DNA from: Phlegmacium glaucopus | Taxonomy: Eukaryota > Basidiomycota > Agaricomycetes > Agaricales > Cortinariaceae | Direction of reading: 5' to 3' | Length of the DNA stretch: 64,000 nucleotides | Assembly (NCBI GenBank): GCA_015039465.1 | Contig: MU130539.1 | Span: 109,231-173,230, forward strand | Shown: positions 1-11,667 of the stretch, piece after piece | Layout: each line of letters begins with the position of its first letter | Position numbering within the stretch: the stretch's first letter is position 1 | Translations under genes and position numbers: made by a program | Notes under the pieces: generated by a model | The model's database searches: none | What the model saw: only the letters and a program-made list of their open reading frames with translations | What the model was told of the DNA's origin: nothing

Positions 1-1603
1 GCGCACATGTACACTATCTTTTGTACTTCTTTTGTAGTGTTCACAATTCTGAATAACTTCTTTTCTTTACAGAATTATAGTTGCACATCCATTAATTAAA
101 TTAAGGTCAGCTTGCATTTGTATTTAATAGCTTGACAGAGTCTCAATGTATAAATCTGTAGGCATGGCAGATAACATGTGGCTGTGCAGGCAAGACATTT
201 ACATTCGGAACAATTTTTCTCTTCCAGCACACTAGTAAAATATGAAAATATTCATGATGGTAGTAAAATTCTATTTGGTTGTAAAGTAAAAAATTGGGAG
301 CATAATAATTTAAACTGAAGTAATGGGAACAAAATGTTCCAGTTGGCAGATAACAAAGGCCTCTGATTGGCTATGGTAGATAACATAAGTCTCAGGCAGA
401 TAACATATTGATCTTTACAGCCTCAACAAAGGCACCTTTCATATATTTCAAGAGATAGGATCATTCAAAACATAAGTTTTCATGAATTCACGCTGAGAGC
501 TCACTCAATCCTCATTTTTGAGCTCACAATGGTTAAAATATTGGCGAACCGTGCTATTTTGGGACTTTGCCGGGCAGATAACAAACCCAGCACAACCAAC
601 GGTAAACCCTATGTGTGATGAGGGTTTGGTTAGGGTTCGGCTAAGAAGATAATTCATAGATAAAGTGAGGGATGGATAAGGGGGTTAGGGATAATTTATT
701 GATAAAGTGTGGAGAATGAATAATTATAGATAGGGAAGGTTTGGGTAAGGAAGCATGGGTGAAATGTATAGTCTATATATCAAGATTGTAGAGATTTTAT
801 TGATAAAAACGGCAGTATTGCCTCATTTGGGAGAGGCGGAACGGGAGGAGGAACGTCAAAATCTGTTCGTTAGAAGGTACATATTGTCATAGACCATCAC
901 CTCCTGGTGAGCTCTCATGTACTAATATCGAAGGCAGGACGACATCATGACGGCTTCAAGGTCCAGTACATTTCTCTCCCGGGTTCCAAAGTTCTCTCCT
1001 GATGTTCTGCAGACAAGTCTCTATCAGAGTCAGCCAAATCCAAGTAATATACAGCCTATCATGATGGTCGTTATGATGCGAACAAACCCTACGATATAGA
1101 GACAACAGCGCCTCTGATCCAATTGTTCCACCTCAACAATTATACCATTGAATACATGCGAGTCGCGTCGGCAATTTACGATAGTGAGCCAACTCGCGGA
1201 CGTGCTCTTGCCCCACATCTTCGCAACATCTTTGGTTTGCCATGACCAAGTAGAAAGATTCGCTGTCCTTATTATGCCAAAGTTCATAGACTATGGGGCG
1301 AACCACATCCTGTTTCGATGGCTCCAGTCTGAGACAAAATGTTAATGATAACATTTATAGAACACATTGAATATCTGACCCGAGGTTGGTAGTATTTATA
1401 GCAATCTTTGACCATGATTATATCTCTTCTCCATGCAATACAGTTGTTATCCCAGCTAGAGATATTTCCATGGAAAAAACAATCTTCTACAGAGTACTCA
1501 ACTTATAGGAAATCGAGTCCAGTTGAAGCTTGCCACGATAGTGGAACCAGTTACTTTCTCATTTTAAAGAAAGCCTATAACTCCTGTGCATATATACAGA
1601 CAT
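1..1603. other. Gene-poor left edge with GATAACA repeats
   Basis: No recognised gene lies here. The first 600 bases hold five same-direction copies of GGCAGATAACA (one has GGTAGATAACA), listed separately. Bases 640-800 are rich in GATAAAGTG and GGATAAGG-like strings. The minus strand between about 1030 and 1354 has two overlapping open frames with no family signature, and I do not call them genes. The stretch could be the end of a degraded transposon that continues beyond the window. Confidence 0.5.
166..583 (+). repeat. Five dispersed GGCAGATAACA motifs
   Basis: Copies start at 166, 345, 375 (GGTAGATAACA), 395 and 573, all in the same orientation, with spacings of 179, 30, 20 and 178 bases. 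The bases around the copies are not conserved, so this is a dispersed short motif and not a tandem repeat. The arrangement resembles subterminal transposase-binding repeats of a DNA transposon, but no terminal inverted repeat or transposase is visible in the window. Confidence 0.6.
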
Positions 1604-4042
1604 CTAACATACACGAGAATAGGGACCACGATGGAGGATACCTTCGCCCTTCTTCAAACTACTACTCTTGTGCTCGTGTTTGGGCCCTCTAGTTTGAGTG
1701 ACACCCAACATATTCAAACCATGTGCTGAGGATCCAGAATTTGCCAATTGCTCCGTAATCTCAATCTAGATGGGTAAGAATAATGTACGAGACAAATGTT
1801 ATAAACTCACAATGTCGTTGAGAAGTTGATCAATCAACTGAGAAATGGGTGAATAAAGACGACAAAAACTCAGAAAGAAAAAAGTGCGTACGACTTCCGT
1901 AATATTTTCACGAACGACGACCCGAAGGATTTCAACCTTCTCGAGGTCGGGAGGCAATTCATAGTTGGGTACAACCCTAGTTAATGATAAAGATTAAAAG
2001 CAGTGGGCCGTCATAATTCAATCAACCTACCATCCTTTCGACCTCAATAATGTCTGGATCCACTTTTGCTGGACATCCGGGTTCTCCTGTTTAAATGTGT
2101 CCAAAAAACGGAAGGCAACCACAGGCAAACCAGGCTCATAAGCCTATCGAAGATCAGTGTGAGAGAAATGGCATATTTAAAATTAACTGACATCTACGTC
2201 TGTATGGACGATCCCCGCTGGCACCAGTTCGGGAGAACTAGCTTTGCGATGAACATCGCTCAAGACAGTGTAGTATCCAGTCTTTTCCAACGCACGGCTC
2301 AGCATTCTAGCATTCTTCAAGTCATCCAACCCAATGGCGCGATAGCCCTCGAAACCGAGATGTAAAAAGTTGAAGTATTGAGCGATGATCGGGGCAGCTG
2401 GGCGAGAAAAGTTGAGTGAAAAAGAGTATTCAACGGAACCGAGGTAATGCAGTTCAAATATGAGATCCTTGGGAAGGTGGGCTTCGTCACGCCAGATGAT
2501 AAAGCCGACACCAACATAACTGAGTCCAAATTTGTGTCCACTGGAAGATTATTCAATGATCAGCCGAGAACAACACAAGAATTGATACACATACGAAGTG
2601 TTGATGGATACGACCCGAGGAAGTTTGAAGTCCCATAGTAACTTGGGCTGCCGAAAAATGAGCATTCAAGTCCAATAGGCCCGCATATATGGCGTACCGT
2701 GACGAAAGGAGCAACAAAACCTCCGGAAGCAGCATCAACTGTGCGGAAGGCTTTAAAGCGATACAGCATTCATAGATCAAAGGACACGAACCATGAATGG
2801 GAACAAAATGCCCAGTCTTTACTTCATATTCGTCCAGTAAGTCTGACATCGCCTTGACTGGTTCGTAATGTCCAGTATATGTACCTAGCGAATGTTGAAA
2901 AGCGAAAAGCGAAACGACAGCATATAAAACATACTGCCTAGAATCACAAATACACCAATGGTGTTTTCATCCACGTATTCCATGGCCTTCTTCGGGTCCA
3001 GGTGGAATCTACTCTCCTCGCTCACAGGAACGAGCCTGCACTCGACTTCGAAGTATCGAGCGAATTTTTCAAGGGCTACTTGGGCATTGGCACCCATGAC
3101 AATATTCGGTCTGATAATGATGTTAACAGAAGGAATAAATTGAACTGGAAACTATTACCCTGGCTCATGGATGCTCATCCCTGCCGCTTTACGCCTTTGT
3201 TGCCACAGCCTTTTCATGGCCAGCCCACCGAGTTGTGCCGCCTCGGAAGAGCCTGTTGTTGCTGTTCCAACTGCTTGTTTTGCCGACGGAGCATGCCACA
3301 TGCCAGCAAGGATGGAGATGCCTTCAGAAATTGAAGAGGTAAATGATCCACACCGTTGAAAATATTGAGTTCCAACATACAGCGAGTATGAATGATTTCT
3401 ATATTGGAAGAAATGAGTATCGGCCATTATAATGCGAGTCAAAAACAAGCTTACGCGTGGCCGGATACTCATCAGAATCTAGATACGCGGGAGTTAATTC
3501 AACGTTTTCGAATAAAACAAGGCAAACCCCATATACCTATCAAATTCTTGGAGATATTTTCGCGCACAAGTAGGTCGGCCTCTGGTGGCATCCATGTGTG
3601 CACAAACGATGCCAGATTGAGCACAGTGGATCCGTCTTGGAAACGTTAGCTACATGACTGCAACTGGTGTGTCCTATTCACCTAAGCTCAACTCGTCGTG
3701 GATGATTTTGTAGGCGGAATCGGCTGCTATTCCCTGAAACCGGTTTAGGGATTTGGAAAAGTACACTAGTTTTTATTCCACGCACCTTTTCTGCAATTTG
3801 AAACTTAGGGATCGGGTTTGTGCCATAGCGTGCGCCGTAGGAGTAACTGATTTGGTTTTGGGTTGATTCATCATCATCTGTATCCTGAAGGAGACATAAC
3901 TGAGAAGGCGCATACATCTACGAGATTTGGACGCACCCGCGATTCTTGAATCAATAGGTCCGGGTTGACATGCTATAGAACACCAATGAGCTGTAGCAAA
4001 CGCTTGTATTAATTAGTATTGACACACTTTAGAAAGAGCCAT
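1604..4042 (-). CDS. GAD1: Glutamate decarboxylase
   Basis: PLP-dependent decarboxylase that converts L-glutamate to GABA in the cytosol (GABA shunt, stress tolerance). Reading from 4042 downwards, the first exon encodes MALSK and is spliced to [16 protein letters not shown], then to [17 protein letters not shown]. Later blocks match the family: [16 protein letters not shown] near 3230, [19 protein letters not shown] near 3060, [12 protein letters not shown] near 2720, and SGHKFGLS near 2540, whose lysine binds PLP. The C-terminus runs through [12 protein letters not shown] to a stop at 1604-1606 after a last intron near 1770. There are at least eight introns, one of only 37 bases (3885-3921). 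The start at 4042 was chosen because MALSK-HVNPD restores the family N-terminus; an ATG at 3917 would lose it. A TATA-like TATAAATA lies about 127 bases upstream. Identity is very secure; exact exon ends are less so. Confidence 0.93.
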
Positions 4043-4761
4043 CGGGGAGAAAAATGAGGAGAGCTGAAGGACAGTTTTGCCTTTTGTATGTTGCCAGACA
4101 TGACGCACTTTCCATTGATGTCATTACAGGAAATATGGTAGACGTTTTGTCATGTACGCCTTTGTTTGTATAAATACCCATATTTAGGCAGAATTGATGC
4201 GCATGATGTCAGAGGCAATGGAGCGGCTGCGCTATTTACGACGTTTTGGTCGGTCATCTGCGCCTTTGTTTACTGTAATATATAGTGCGTGCCTCACCTA
4301 GGCCTCAATATCAATCCTCATCACTTTCCCACCTCGCTTGGAATTCACTATGTCATCGCAATATATTATATGAGCCTATACTAAGATCGTCCACGTGTGG
4401 ACGTGAAAGTCCATCACATGGCAGGGCGTCTTTTATTATGATAAGGAATAAAAAATGAGCCATCATTTTGAATGGGGGCTTGTCCCACCTGCGTGAGCTT
4501 AGAAAATACAAAAGATTGAGATTTATATTCCTAGGATACCTTTAAACATATTCTGTCTATTATGTCGACCTCGCAAGTGACCTCACACGACACTATAAAT
4601 TCATTTACCCAAAACTATGCACTGATGAAATGCGGACCTTGTGCCCCTCTCACGTTTTGAGAGGTGGCTTAATTGAGCCTATACCATTTCGCAAATAGCT
4701 GTAATGACGGAGAGTGGAACAGTTATTAGCTTACGTAACTGGTTCACTCCTTTCGACCGTA
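4043..4761. other. Intergenic region between GAD and PET100
   Basis: About 720 bases separate the divergent starts of glutamate decarboxylase and PET100. It carries a TATAAATA at 4169-4176 and an imperfect palindrome around a CACGTG core near 4388-4403. No open frame with family features was seen. Confidence 0.5.
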
Positions 4762-5141
4762 ATGGGAGGGCCAAACCTTGAAATTTTCAAGTTCACCCTG
4801 TATCTATTTGTCCCACTAGCAGCTCTTATTCATTTTGGGGACCCAGAATGGTATAGGACGACAGTAGTACCGGTATATATTCTTGCGCACAGTCACTCTC
4901 GGTGTTCATGTTCACATTTTTCCCTCTCTGCAGTATCGAGATAAACTATTTCCTGCCCTTGACCGCACAAACCAGGTATTTTGCTTTCGCTTTAAAGGAC
5001 TTGATATCTTTCTGATTATTTGCCCAGCGGATACCCAAAGACCAAAGTGGTGTACGAGAAGAATTAGCAAGGATCAAGGCCGAAAGACTCCTCAAGCAAG
5101 CACAACGGGAAGCAGAAGAAGAAAAGAATTCAAAATCATAA
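4762..5141 (+). CDS. PET100: Cytochrome c oxidase assembly protein PET100
   Basis: Small mitochondrial inner-membrane chaperone for assembly of respiratory complex IV. Three exons (4762-4872, 4934-4975, 5028-5141) join in frame to 88 residues. The protein starts MGGPNLEIFKFTLYLFVPLA, a hydrophobic segment that would be the membrane anchor, followed by the family signature GDPEWYRTTVVPYRDKLFP and a charged helical tail rich in Glu, Lys and Arg. The ATG at 4762 was preferred over an upstream in-frame ATG at 4714 because the family begins at MGGPNLE. Its 3' end faces the dehydratase gene 157 bases away. The short, split exons hide it from single-frame searches. Confidence 0.93.
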
Positions 5142-5297
5142 CCATTTATACATATATATATATGTAGGTTTTGTCGCCACTTTTAAATAAATGTAATGAC
5201 CTTCCTCATAGACCGTCGATTCTGCCACTGTCATCTATTCAACCATGTACATATATTCTACTACGTTCTATACTCTCATCCGACGACGACCCCCAGT

Positions 5298-6644
5298 TTA
5301 TTTTTCGAAGCTCAACTTCTGTCCATCATCGTCCTTCACTGTCCATGATCCTCCCGCCCCGGTTCGGTCTTCTGCTGTCAGTTTCTGATACTCTTCTACC
5401 ATTGCCAAGTCTATTTTGAATCCTCCACAAACAATGAACACAACTACCGGTCGCTCCTCGCTTTCTTGTTGAGTTTTCCGAACAACTAGCTTGTTGAATA
5501 ATGAGCGGTGATAACCTGGCACGAGCGTTGTGGAACACGCTAACTCCACCAGAAACTTGTGGTCGTCTTCCATGCTATCAGAACTAAAACTCACGGTGGA
5601 TTGTAGCTTACTTACTGGCAAATAATGCGAGGGCTTCCATGCTCAGTTCATCAGGCACACTCACTGTCTTGACGCCTCCAGGCCTTTCGAGAGCCATCTT
5701 AACCACTCCGACTGAAGGCTCAGATGCTCCCAGTGAACCCGATGCCTTCGACGAAAATTCTGTGAAGTGCGCTAAAAACAAGGAATGCTCGTCGTTGTAA
5801 ACGAGATTCACTCCACGAGGCAGGTTTTTCTCGACGCTATTAAACCTTCCGTTGTTGAGAGACATTGATTCGTAGAAGCAATCTGAGCCATTCGTTTCGA
5901 GCGCCACGATTGGAACTGCAGTCGAATTGGAATATGAGTCTGAATAAATCTTTCGTAGTGCGTACCATGATCCCAGCCAACATTTTTGCAACCTATTATG
6001 ATGCCTCCTAGCAGTCCTCCGCCTCCAACACTGCAAAATATTGCGTCTGGTTCCTTCTGCAGTTGTTTGTGAATTTCGTGCACCATTGAGCTGTGGCCCG
6101 CCCATAATGTGGGATTGTCATACGCTGGTACCATCACTCTGAAAATATTATAAAATTTCTAGGTGATTTACCATTCATTCAACGACTCACGCTTGTTGAT
6201 TCTTTGCTACCATTTCCTGAGCGGCTTTCAAAGCTTCAGCGTAATGCCTACCTATCACAATCACTTCTGCCTTTTCCCTTTCCAACAATTGTAGAGTGGT
6301 TTTAGTAACACCCTCCGGTATAAAAACGCTACATCTAAGCCCAAGAGTTCGTGCAGCACAAGCTGCTGCAAGTCCTGCATTGCCTCCCGATGCGATCACC
6401 AAGTGCACAGAAGGACCCGATTCTTCTTTGGCCTTCTGGATAAAATGGGATATGCCTCTATATTTGAATGAATACGATGGATGAAGATTCTCATAGTGAT
6501 CAATTATAATGAGCGTTGCAAGAGGATTTGGAAGAAGATACTTACCTCTAACTTCAAATACACAGACGCTCCTGATATTTCAGAAAGCCGGTTGGAATAA
6601 ATTAGAGGTGTTTCTTGCCATAGATTTTTGGGACTATGACTCAT
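5298..6644 (-). CDS. L-serine/L-threonine dehydratase
   Basis: PLP enzyme of the tryptophan synthase beta superfamily that deaminates serine to pyruvate (and threonine to 2-oxobutyrate). The first exon reads MSHSPKNLWQETPLIYSNRL; the second carries HPSYSFKYRGISHF, whose lysine forms the PLP Schiff base. Then come the ASGGNAGLAAA phosphate/PLP loop at about 6390, the MMVPAYDNP region, and SVGGGGLLGG at about 6030. The C-terminal part contains VVVFIVCGG and ends SFEK before the stop at 5298. At least four introns are visible. Size, about 340 residues, fits eukaryotic serine dehydratases such as yeast Cha1. Serine versus threonine preference cannot be read from sequence. The start at 6644 is divergent from the small gene at 6862, and the 217-base space holds an 11-base tandem repeat. 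Confidence 0.9.
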
Positions 6645-6683
6645 GGATGTTTGTGGGAGAACTAGCTATAGGTGTACCTTTGT

Positions 6684-6715
6684 ATAAATAGCACATAAAT
6701 AGCACATAAATAGCA
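6684..6715. repeat. 11-base tandem repeat ATAAATAGCAC, about 2.9 copies
   Basis: Two perfect copies and a third truncated copy of ATAAATAGCAC lie 40-71 bases upstream of the dehydratase start. On the minus strand each unit gives a TATTTAT string, so the array supplies repeated TATA-like elements in the promoter of that gene. Confidence 0.8.
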
Positions 6716-6861
6716 TCGATATGATATAATGAGAACTCTCATCGCAGCTCCATGTACTAGTTCTTGTCTGTCGGCGGCACCTTGGATATTCTCGAGCTTT
6801 TTCAAATCCATTGGATTTTCGAGGCATTGCAGCGACGATAGTAGACATAATCGTATCACTG

Positions 6862-7438
6862 ATGGCACCAAAATCTAGCAGCTCTCCAAAGGGTGGAAAG
6901 AGGGATGATTTTGGAGGATTAAACCCCAAGATGATGACGGTGACATCCCTTCCGTAAAGAAATTTGGCGAAATAATTCATACATAGGCGCTAAAACTCGA
7001 CAGGCGTTGATAAAAAAAATCCCCAAAAACCCTGCGACAGGTCGCGTCGTCTTCCCGATATCATGAGGCAGCTCCCGTACTATAACCTCCTCCCCAACTA
7101 CTAATTTTTGAAACAGGTATATGGAGAAACATCCAAAAGAGATGAATGAATTCATGGCTGAATTCAGTAAACTCGAAGTTGGGAAACCCAAAATCGATTT
7201 CTCCACATACGATTACCAAGCTTTGGCTCCGACAATTGTTCATGAATCGTTCTGGGTGGTTCAACTTGAGTCGATGGGCTTCGTTGATCAGGCGGGACGT
7301 TCGGTTGATCCTTATCAAGCTGGGAATTCATCCGGGATACGCCCGACTTTTATCATATATTGTTATGATGATAAAGGAACTTATCGTCTTACCCATGAGT
7401 GTACGGGACTCCCTGATCCCAAGACTATTCTTCAGTAA
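6862..7438 (+). CDS. Small unknown protein
   Basis: I do not recognise the family. Two exons (6862-6953 and 7117-7438) join in phase through a GT-AG intron of 163 bases to 137 residues. It starts MAPKSSSSPKGGKRDDFGG, a basic, low-complexity N-terminus, then has an acidic/helical part (YMEKHPKEMNEFMAEF) and a globular-looking part with DYQALAPTIVHESFWVVQLE and RPTFIIYCYDDKGTYRL, ending PKTILQ. There is no signal peptide or membrane segment. The intron is longer than most here, so the 5' exon is the weak point; a start at the Met codon at 7121 is the alternative. The gene is divergent from the dehydratase and is followed closely by the TPR gene on the same strand. Confidence 0.5.
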
Positions 7439-7640
7439 GGTCGAAAAAAATCATTGTTCCTTTATGCGAACTCAGGATAAATTTTTGTCTCACAGAGCGA
7501 TTCAGCGAGCGATAGCTGAACCTTGTTTACCACTCCTACCTTGTCTCCCTTGGTTCCTTCTCATCTCCATCAAGCTCCAGCAACATGTCGAAGCCATAAA
7601 ACCTTTCTTGGATACTCTCCCGGCGCCATTCCACTGGCGA

Positions 7641-8319
7641 ATGGAGACAAGGCAGGAAGCGGAAGGTCTCCACAAGGGTGTTCACGCATTGAACCAACGA
7701 GGCGTGCGAAACAGCATGGCCCAAGCCGAGAAAGCAAAAGCTGCTGGCAACAAAGCATTCACGCAAAAGGAAAGGAGGGCTGCAGTAGATGCGTACACTG
7801 ATGCAGTTGATCAGTTGGTAGATGTGCTTTCGCAGGAACCAAATGATGCTGAGGAGGGGGAGGCAAAGAAGCTTATGGCGATTTCGTATGCGAACAGGGC
7901 TGCTGCGTATTTGCTTCCAGGCGATGATGTAGATTTGGATAAGGCTTTGGCGGACGGTAAGGCAGCGGAGAAGGTGGACCCCACATATAATAAAGCGTAT
8001 GCGTGTATTCTCCGTTTTTCTCAAGCAAAATGCTTAGGCGTCTCCAAATTCTAGATACATCCGGCAAGCTACATCTAGTCAGATGCTGGGGAAAACCGAA
8101 GACGCTGTGGACGCAATAACACGAGCACTGCGCCGCAAAGACCTCCAGAACGATGCTAGCTTGGTGGATCGTTTGGTAGAGCTTCTGACTGAAGGCAAAG
8201 GATTCTCCGATGATGAAGAGGTTTTCAAGAATTGGATGTCGGATGTAGCCTCAAAAACGAAGGAGGTGAATGGCGAATGGGAAAAAAGATGTAACGCTCA
8301 ATTAGCCAAGTGGAAGTAA
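7641..8319 (+). CDS. TPR-domain protein
   Basis: A tetratricopeptide-repeat protein, probably a cytosolic co-chaperone-like adaptor. AEKAKAAGNKAFTQKERRAA, VDAYTDAVDQLVDVLS, AISYANRAAAYL and ALADGKAAEKVDPTYNKAY form consecutive TPR helices as in Hsp70/Hsp90 co-chaperones. An intron near 8000-8054 joins NKA to YIRQATSSQMLGKTEDAVD, completing a third repeat, and the protein ends NAQLAKWK at 8319. The 5' end is unresolved. The frame is open back to 7146, with candidate Met codons at 7465, 7641 and 7716; I give the middle one. There is no catalytic domain, so the partner and role cannot be named. Confidence 0.65.
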
Positions 8320-8329
8320 TGAAATTATG

Positions 8330-8344
8330 ACCCTAACCCTAACT
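8330..8344 (+). repeat. Two telomere-like CCCTAA units
   Basis: The short space between the TPR gene and the GH31 gene contains CCCTAACCCTAAC. Two units are too few to show a telomere relic and may be chance. Confidence 0.3.
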
Positions 8345-8426
8345 TAGTGATAGAAGTCTCTTCGATGTCCACTATCATTATGGAAGGGGTATACAATGAG
8401 ATATAACTGTTTTATCAGCTTATCCC

Positions 8427-11400
8427 ATGAAGTTCAATGATGGATTTTGGCTTCTCAAGAACGGCGTCAAGCCTTTCTATGCTCTACAAGTCGTGCAAGT
8501 CAAGAATGACGCTACGGGTTATGATCTACAGGTTGCAACTCGTCCTATTCGACACCGTGGAGATACTTTAGGTGGTACGTTCCTCATCCCAAAGACTCAG
8601 AGTTGTCTAGATCACACACCCACATAGGTCCTGTTCTGAGTGTTCGTGTCCATTCACCTACGCAAGGTGTCATCGGCGTCAAGATCGAACATATCGTTCA
8701 CGCCAAGTCTCCAGAACCCAACATCCGTCTGTTCCCAGATGTCCCTCCAATCTCAGACGTCAACCTACAAACCACGAACAATAAACATTCTTTGAAATCG
8801 GGTGATTTAGTCGCTGAGATCACCGAAAATCCGTACACTATAACATTCAAGTCTCCTACGAGGGTGTTGACAGAGGCCGGTGTTAAATACCAGGCTGTAT
8901 ATGATGTTCCTGCTAGATGGATTATGCAGAGTGCTTCGTATGGGTCTTGTCTTGCGAATGACCCTGTTTCGAATCCGAGGCCGGAGGCTTTGCCACCAGT
9001 GGTTAAGTATCTTCATTCGGAACTTAACATATCTCCCGGAGAGCTTATATATGGGTTGGGAGAACAATTTGGAGCTTTTGTGAAGAACGGTAAGTCCTGA
9101 CCCGATAGGCTTAAAATCTCTGATATTTCTAGGTGCATAGGTCAATCCATCAAAATATGGAATCAAGATGGAGGAACATCTAGTGATCAAGCCTACAAAT
9201 GTGTTCCATTCTACATCACCAATAGAAATTATGGTGTATTCGTTAACCATCCGGGCGAGGTGGAGGTGGAAGTTGGATCTGAGAAGGTTAGCAGGGTCGG
9301 GGTGTCCATTGCGGATAGTAGATTGGAGTATTTTGTTATTTATGGTGCGACCCCACTTGAGGTAAATCTTTGCTTTCTTTGCGAGTCCCTATGACTGACA
9401 CATAGCTTTCCTTTGAAGATTTTGGAGAGATATACTCGGATGACAGGTCGTCCTGCGTGCTTATTTTCCTTAATTTTACCATTACTTTGGATTTATAAAT
9501 CGTCATTCTTTTTTTTCAGTACCCTCCCAAGCTGGACTTTCGGACTTTGGTTATCAACCTCCTTCCTCACGTCTTATTCTAGCGAGACAGTGTCGGGATT
9601 CTTACAAGGCATGAAAGAGCGGAACTGTCCAGTCCGCGTGTTCCATCTAGATTGTTTTTGGATGAAGCAGTATGAGTGGTTCGTTTCCGATCAAATCATT
9701 CTAGACTCGTGTTTACGGGCTGTTTTGTAGGTGCTCTTTCACGTTTGATCCGGACAACTTCCCGGATCCGAAAGCCTATTTGGCAGAGATCAAAGCAAAT
9801 TATGGGGTAAAGATATGTTTATGGAGTCAGTCAACTTTTTTTGATGATGATGTTTTCTTCTTGTAATGTTGACCTTGCGTGAAATATTTATGACAGTCAA
9901 CCCATATATCTCTCAGTTGTCACCTATTTTCAAAGAAGGAGTAGAAGGAGGATATTTCATTAAAAGGAGGGATGGGCCACCTTGGCAGTAAGTTGCATGC
10001 GTTGTTCCCTCTGGTTTTTTTTTCCTTTATAACTTTTTTTTGAATGTAGATGGGATTTATGGCAGCCAGGTGAGTAACAGCCGTACTTGGGATAAAATAC
10101 CACTGAATGTATCCTTTATAGGACTTGCTATCCTTGATATAACCAATCCATCGGCTAGGAAATGGTATTCTGACAAGCTGAGCGCTCTTGTCGATCTTGG
10201 AGTTGATGCATTCAAGGTCTGCCTACACTTTCGCCCGCTCTTCAATCAACTAACCCGCATTTGTTCTTTTCTTACAGACCGATTTCGGTGAACGTATTCC
10301 ACATGCTTCCGTCGTCTTTGCAGATGGTTCAGACCCGATGAGGATGCACAACACTTATTCTGTGCTTTATAACGAAATGGTGTTTTATTTACTCAAAGCC
10401 CGGTTTGGGGAGGGAGAAGCGGTTGTATTTGCACGTTCGTCGACTGTTGGAGGACAGAGGTGAGTTTCCTTTCGGGGGCGCTTCATTTAAAGCTCTGAGA
10501 GAAATCCCACTGGAAGATTCCCAGTACATTGGGGAGGAGATTGTGAGTCGACATGGGAAGCTATGGCTGAAGCTATGCGTGGTGCTTTGTCCTTGACTAT
10601 GTCAGGATTTGGGTATGCGTCGCATGATATTGGTGGTTTTGAGGTTTGTGAGATTTTTTTGGTCTGCAACCAACGAGATCTCAATTTTATGTTACTTTTT
10701 GGGGATAGGGTCATCCACCGCCGGAGATATATCAACGATGGGTTGCGTTTGGTCTTTTCTCTTCTCATTCAAGGTTACATGGATCTTCGTCATACCGAGT
10801 TCCGTGGAATTATGGAGAAGATGCTGCGAGGAGTATGGCTAAACTTCTTAATATGAAACATAGATTGATGCCTTACATATATAATCTTGTAAGTTCGTTT
10901 TGCATTGCTAGGAGAGTGAGGGAATGTTATTGCTAAATCTGATCTATAACAAGTCTATTCAGGCGAATGTGAAAGGCCATCCGGTAATGCGAGCTATGTT
11001 CTTGGAATTCCCTGATGATCGGACGACGCATTATCTCGATAGGCAATACATGCTAGGTGCTTTTATGTTTCACAATGTAATATGGAAGAATTGATTTCAA
11101 ATAGGACCTAGCCTACTTGTAGCGCCTGTTTTCGTTCCTTTGGGAGAACAAACCGAATATTATATCCCAGCAGGCCGCTGGACGTCCTTGTTCGACTCAA
11201 GACGTACTATCGATGGACCTAAATGGGTTCGTGAATACGTACCCTTAGAAGATATCCCTGTCTGGGTGCGTCCGGGGACCGTCTTGGTTCTCGGACCGGA
11301 TGGTATCGGATGTCCTGATTATGATTATAGTAAAAGATTAGAGTTGCGTGCGTATCAAGTGACTAGTTTGGTGGTTGTGGATATTCCTGTTGGGAAGGGA

Positions 11401-11561
11401 AATGGTATTGCCGGACATGTTGAAGTGCAGGGTGGAGGGGCAGAAATACGAGTGGAACTTGTTGGTGAGGCGTTGGAGGTTGTGAGTCTTTGTAGTATTT
11501 GAATTGATTATTGGACGGATATTGAATTGAAATAAATTTAACGCAGTTCGGACGGAGATAG
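8427..11561 (+). CDS. GH31 alpha-xylosidase-type glycosidase
   Basis: Glycoside hydrolase of family 31, most like the bacterial YicI alpha-xylosidase group, which removes alpha-xylose from xyloglucan oligosaccharides. The N-terminal beta domain begins [20 protein letters not shown]. The (beta/alpha)8 core shows [13 protein letters not shown] near 9640, the nucleophile aspartate in [10 protein letters not shown] near 10280, and the acid/base aspartate in [13 protein letters not shown] near 10530, followed by [16 protein letters not shown]. Downstream are [12 protein letters not shown] and the C-terminal beta domains. About twelve introns are needed. The last one, after GEALEV, leads to a stop at 11559-11561, which is the least certain part. 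There is no signal peptide, so the enzyme is probably intracellular. The next gene starts only 106 bases downstream. Confidence 0.9.
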
Positions 11562-11667
11562 GACTTGCGCAGTATGGTCACGTGGAGATGTCAACTGCTG
11601 CGGATTCCACAGTACTGCGCCTCCGTTGTTCGCAGTCCTCTGTCCCTTTGTCCTTTTCTCATTCACA

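Noticed and set aside
1030..1354. Two overlapping minus frames of 73-85 residues
   Set aside because: No start context, no splice-supported extension and no recognisable domain.
5298..5621. Overlapping plus and minus open frames over the dehydratase 3' end
   Set aside because: The minus frame has the PLP-enzyme C-terminus; the plus frames are its shadows.
8330..8344. Interstitial telomere repeat
   Set aside because: Two CCCTAA units are too few to separate from chance.
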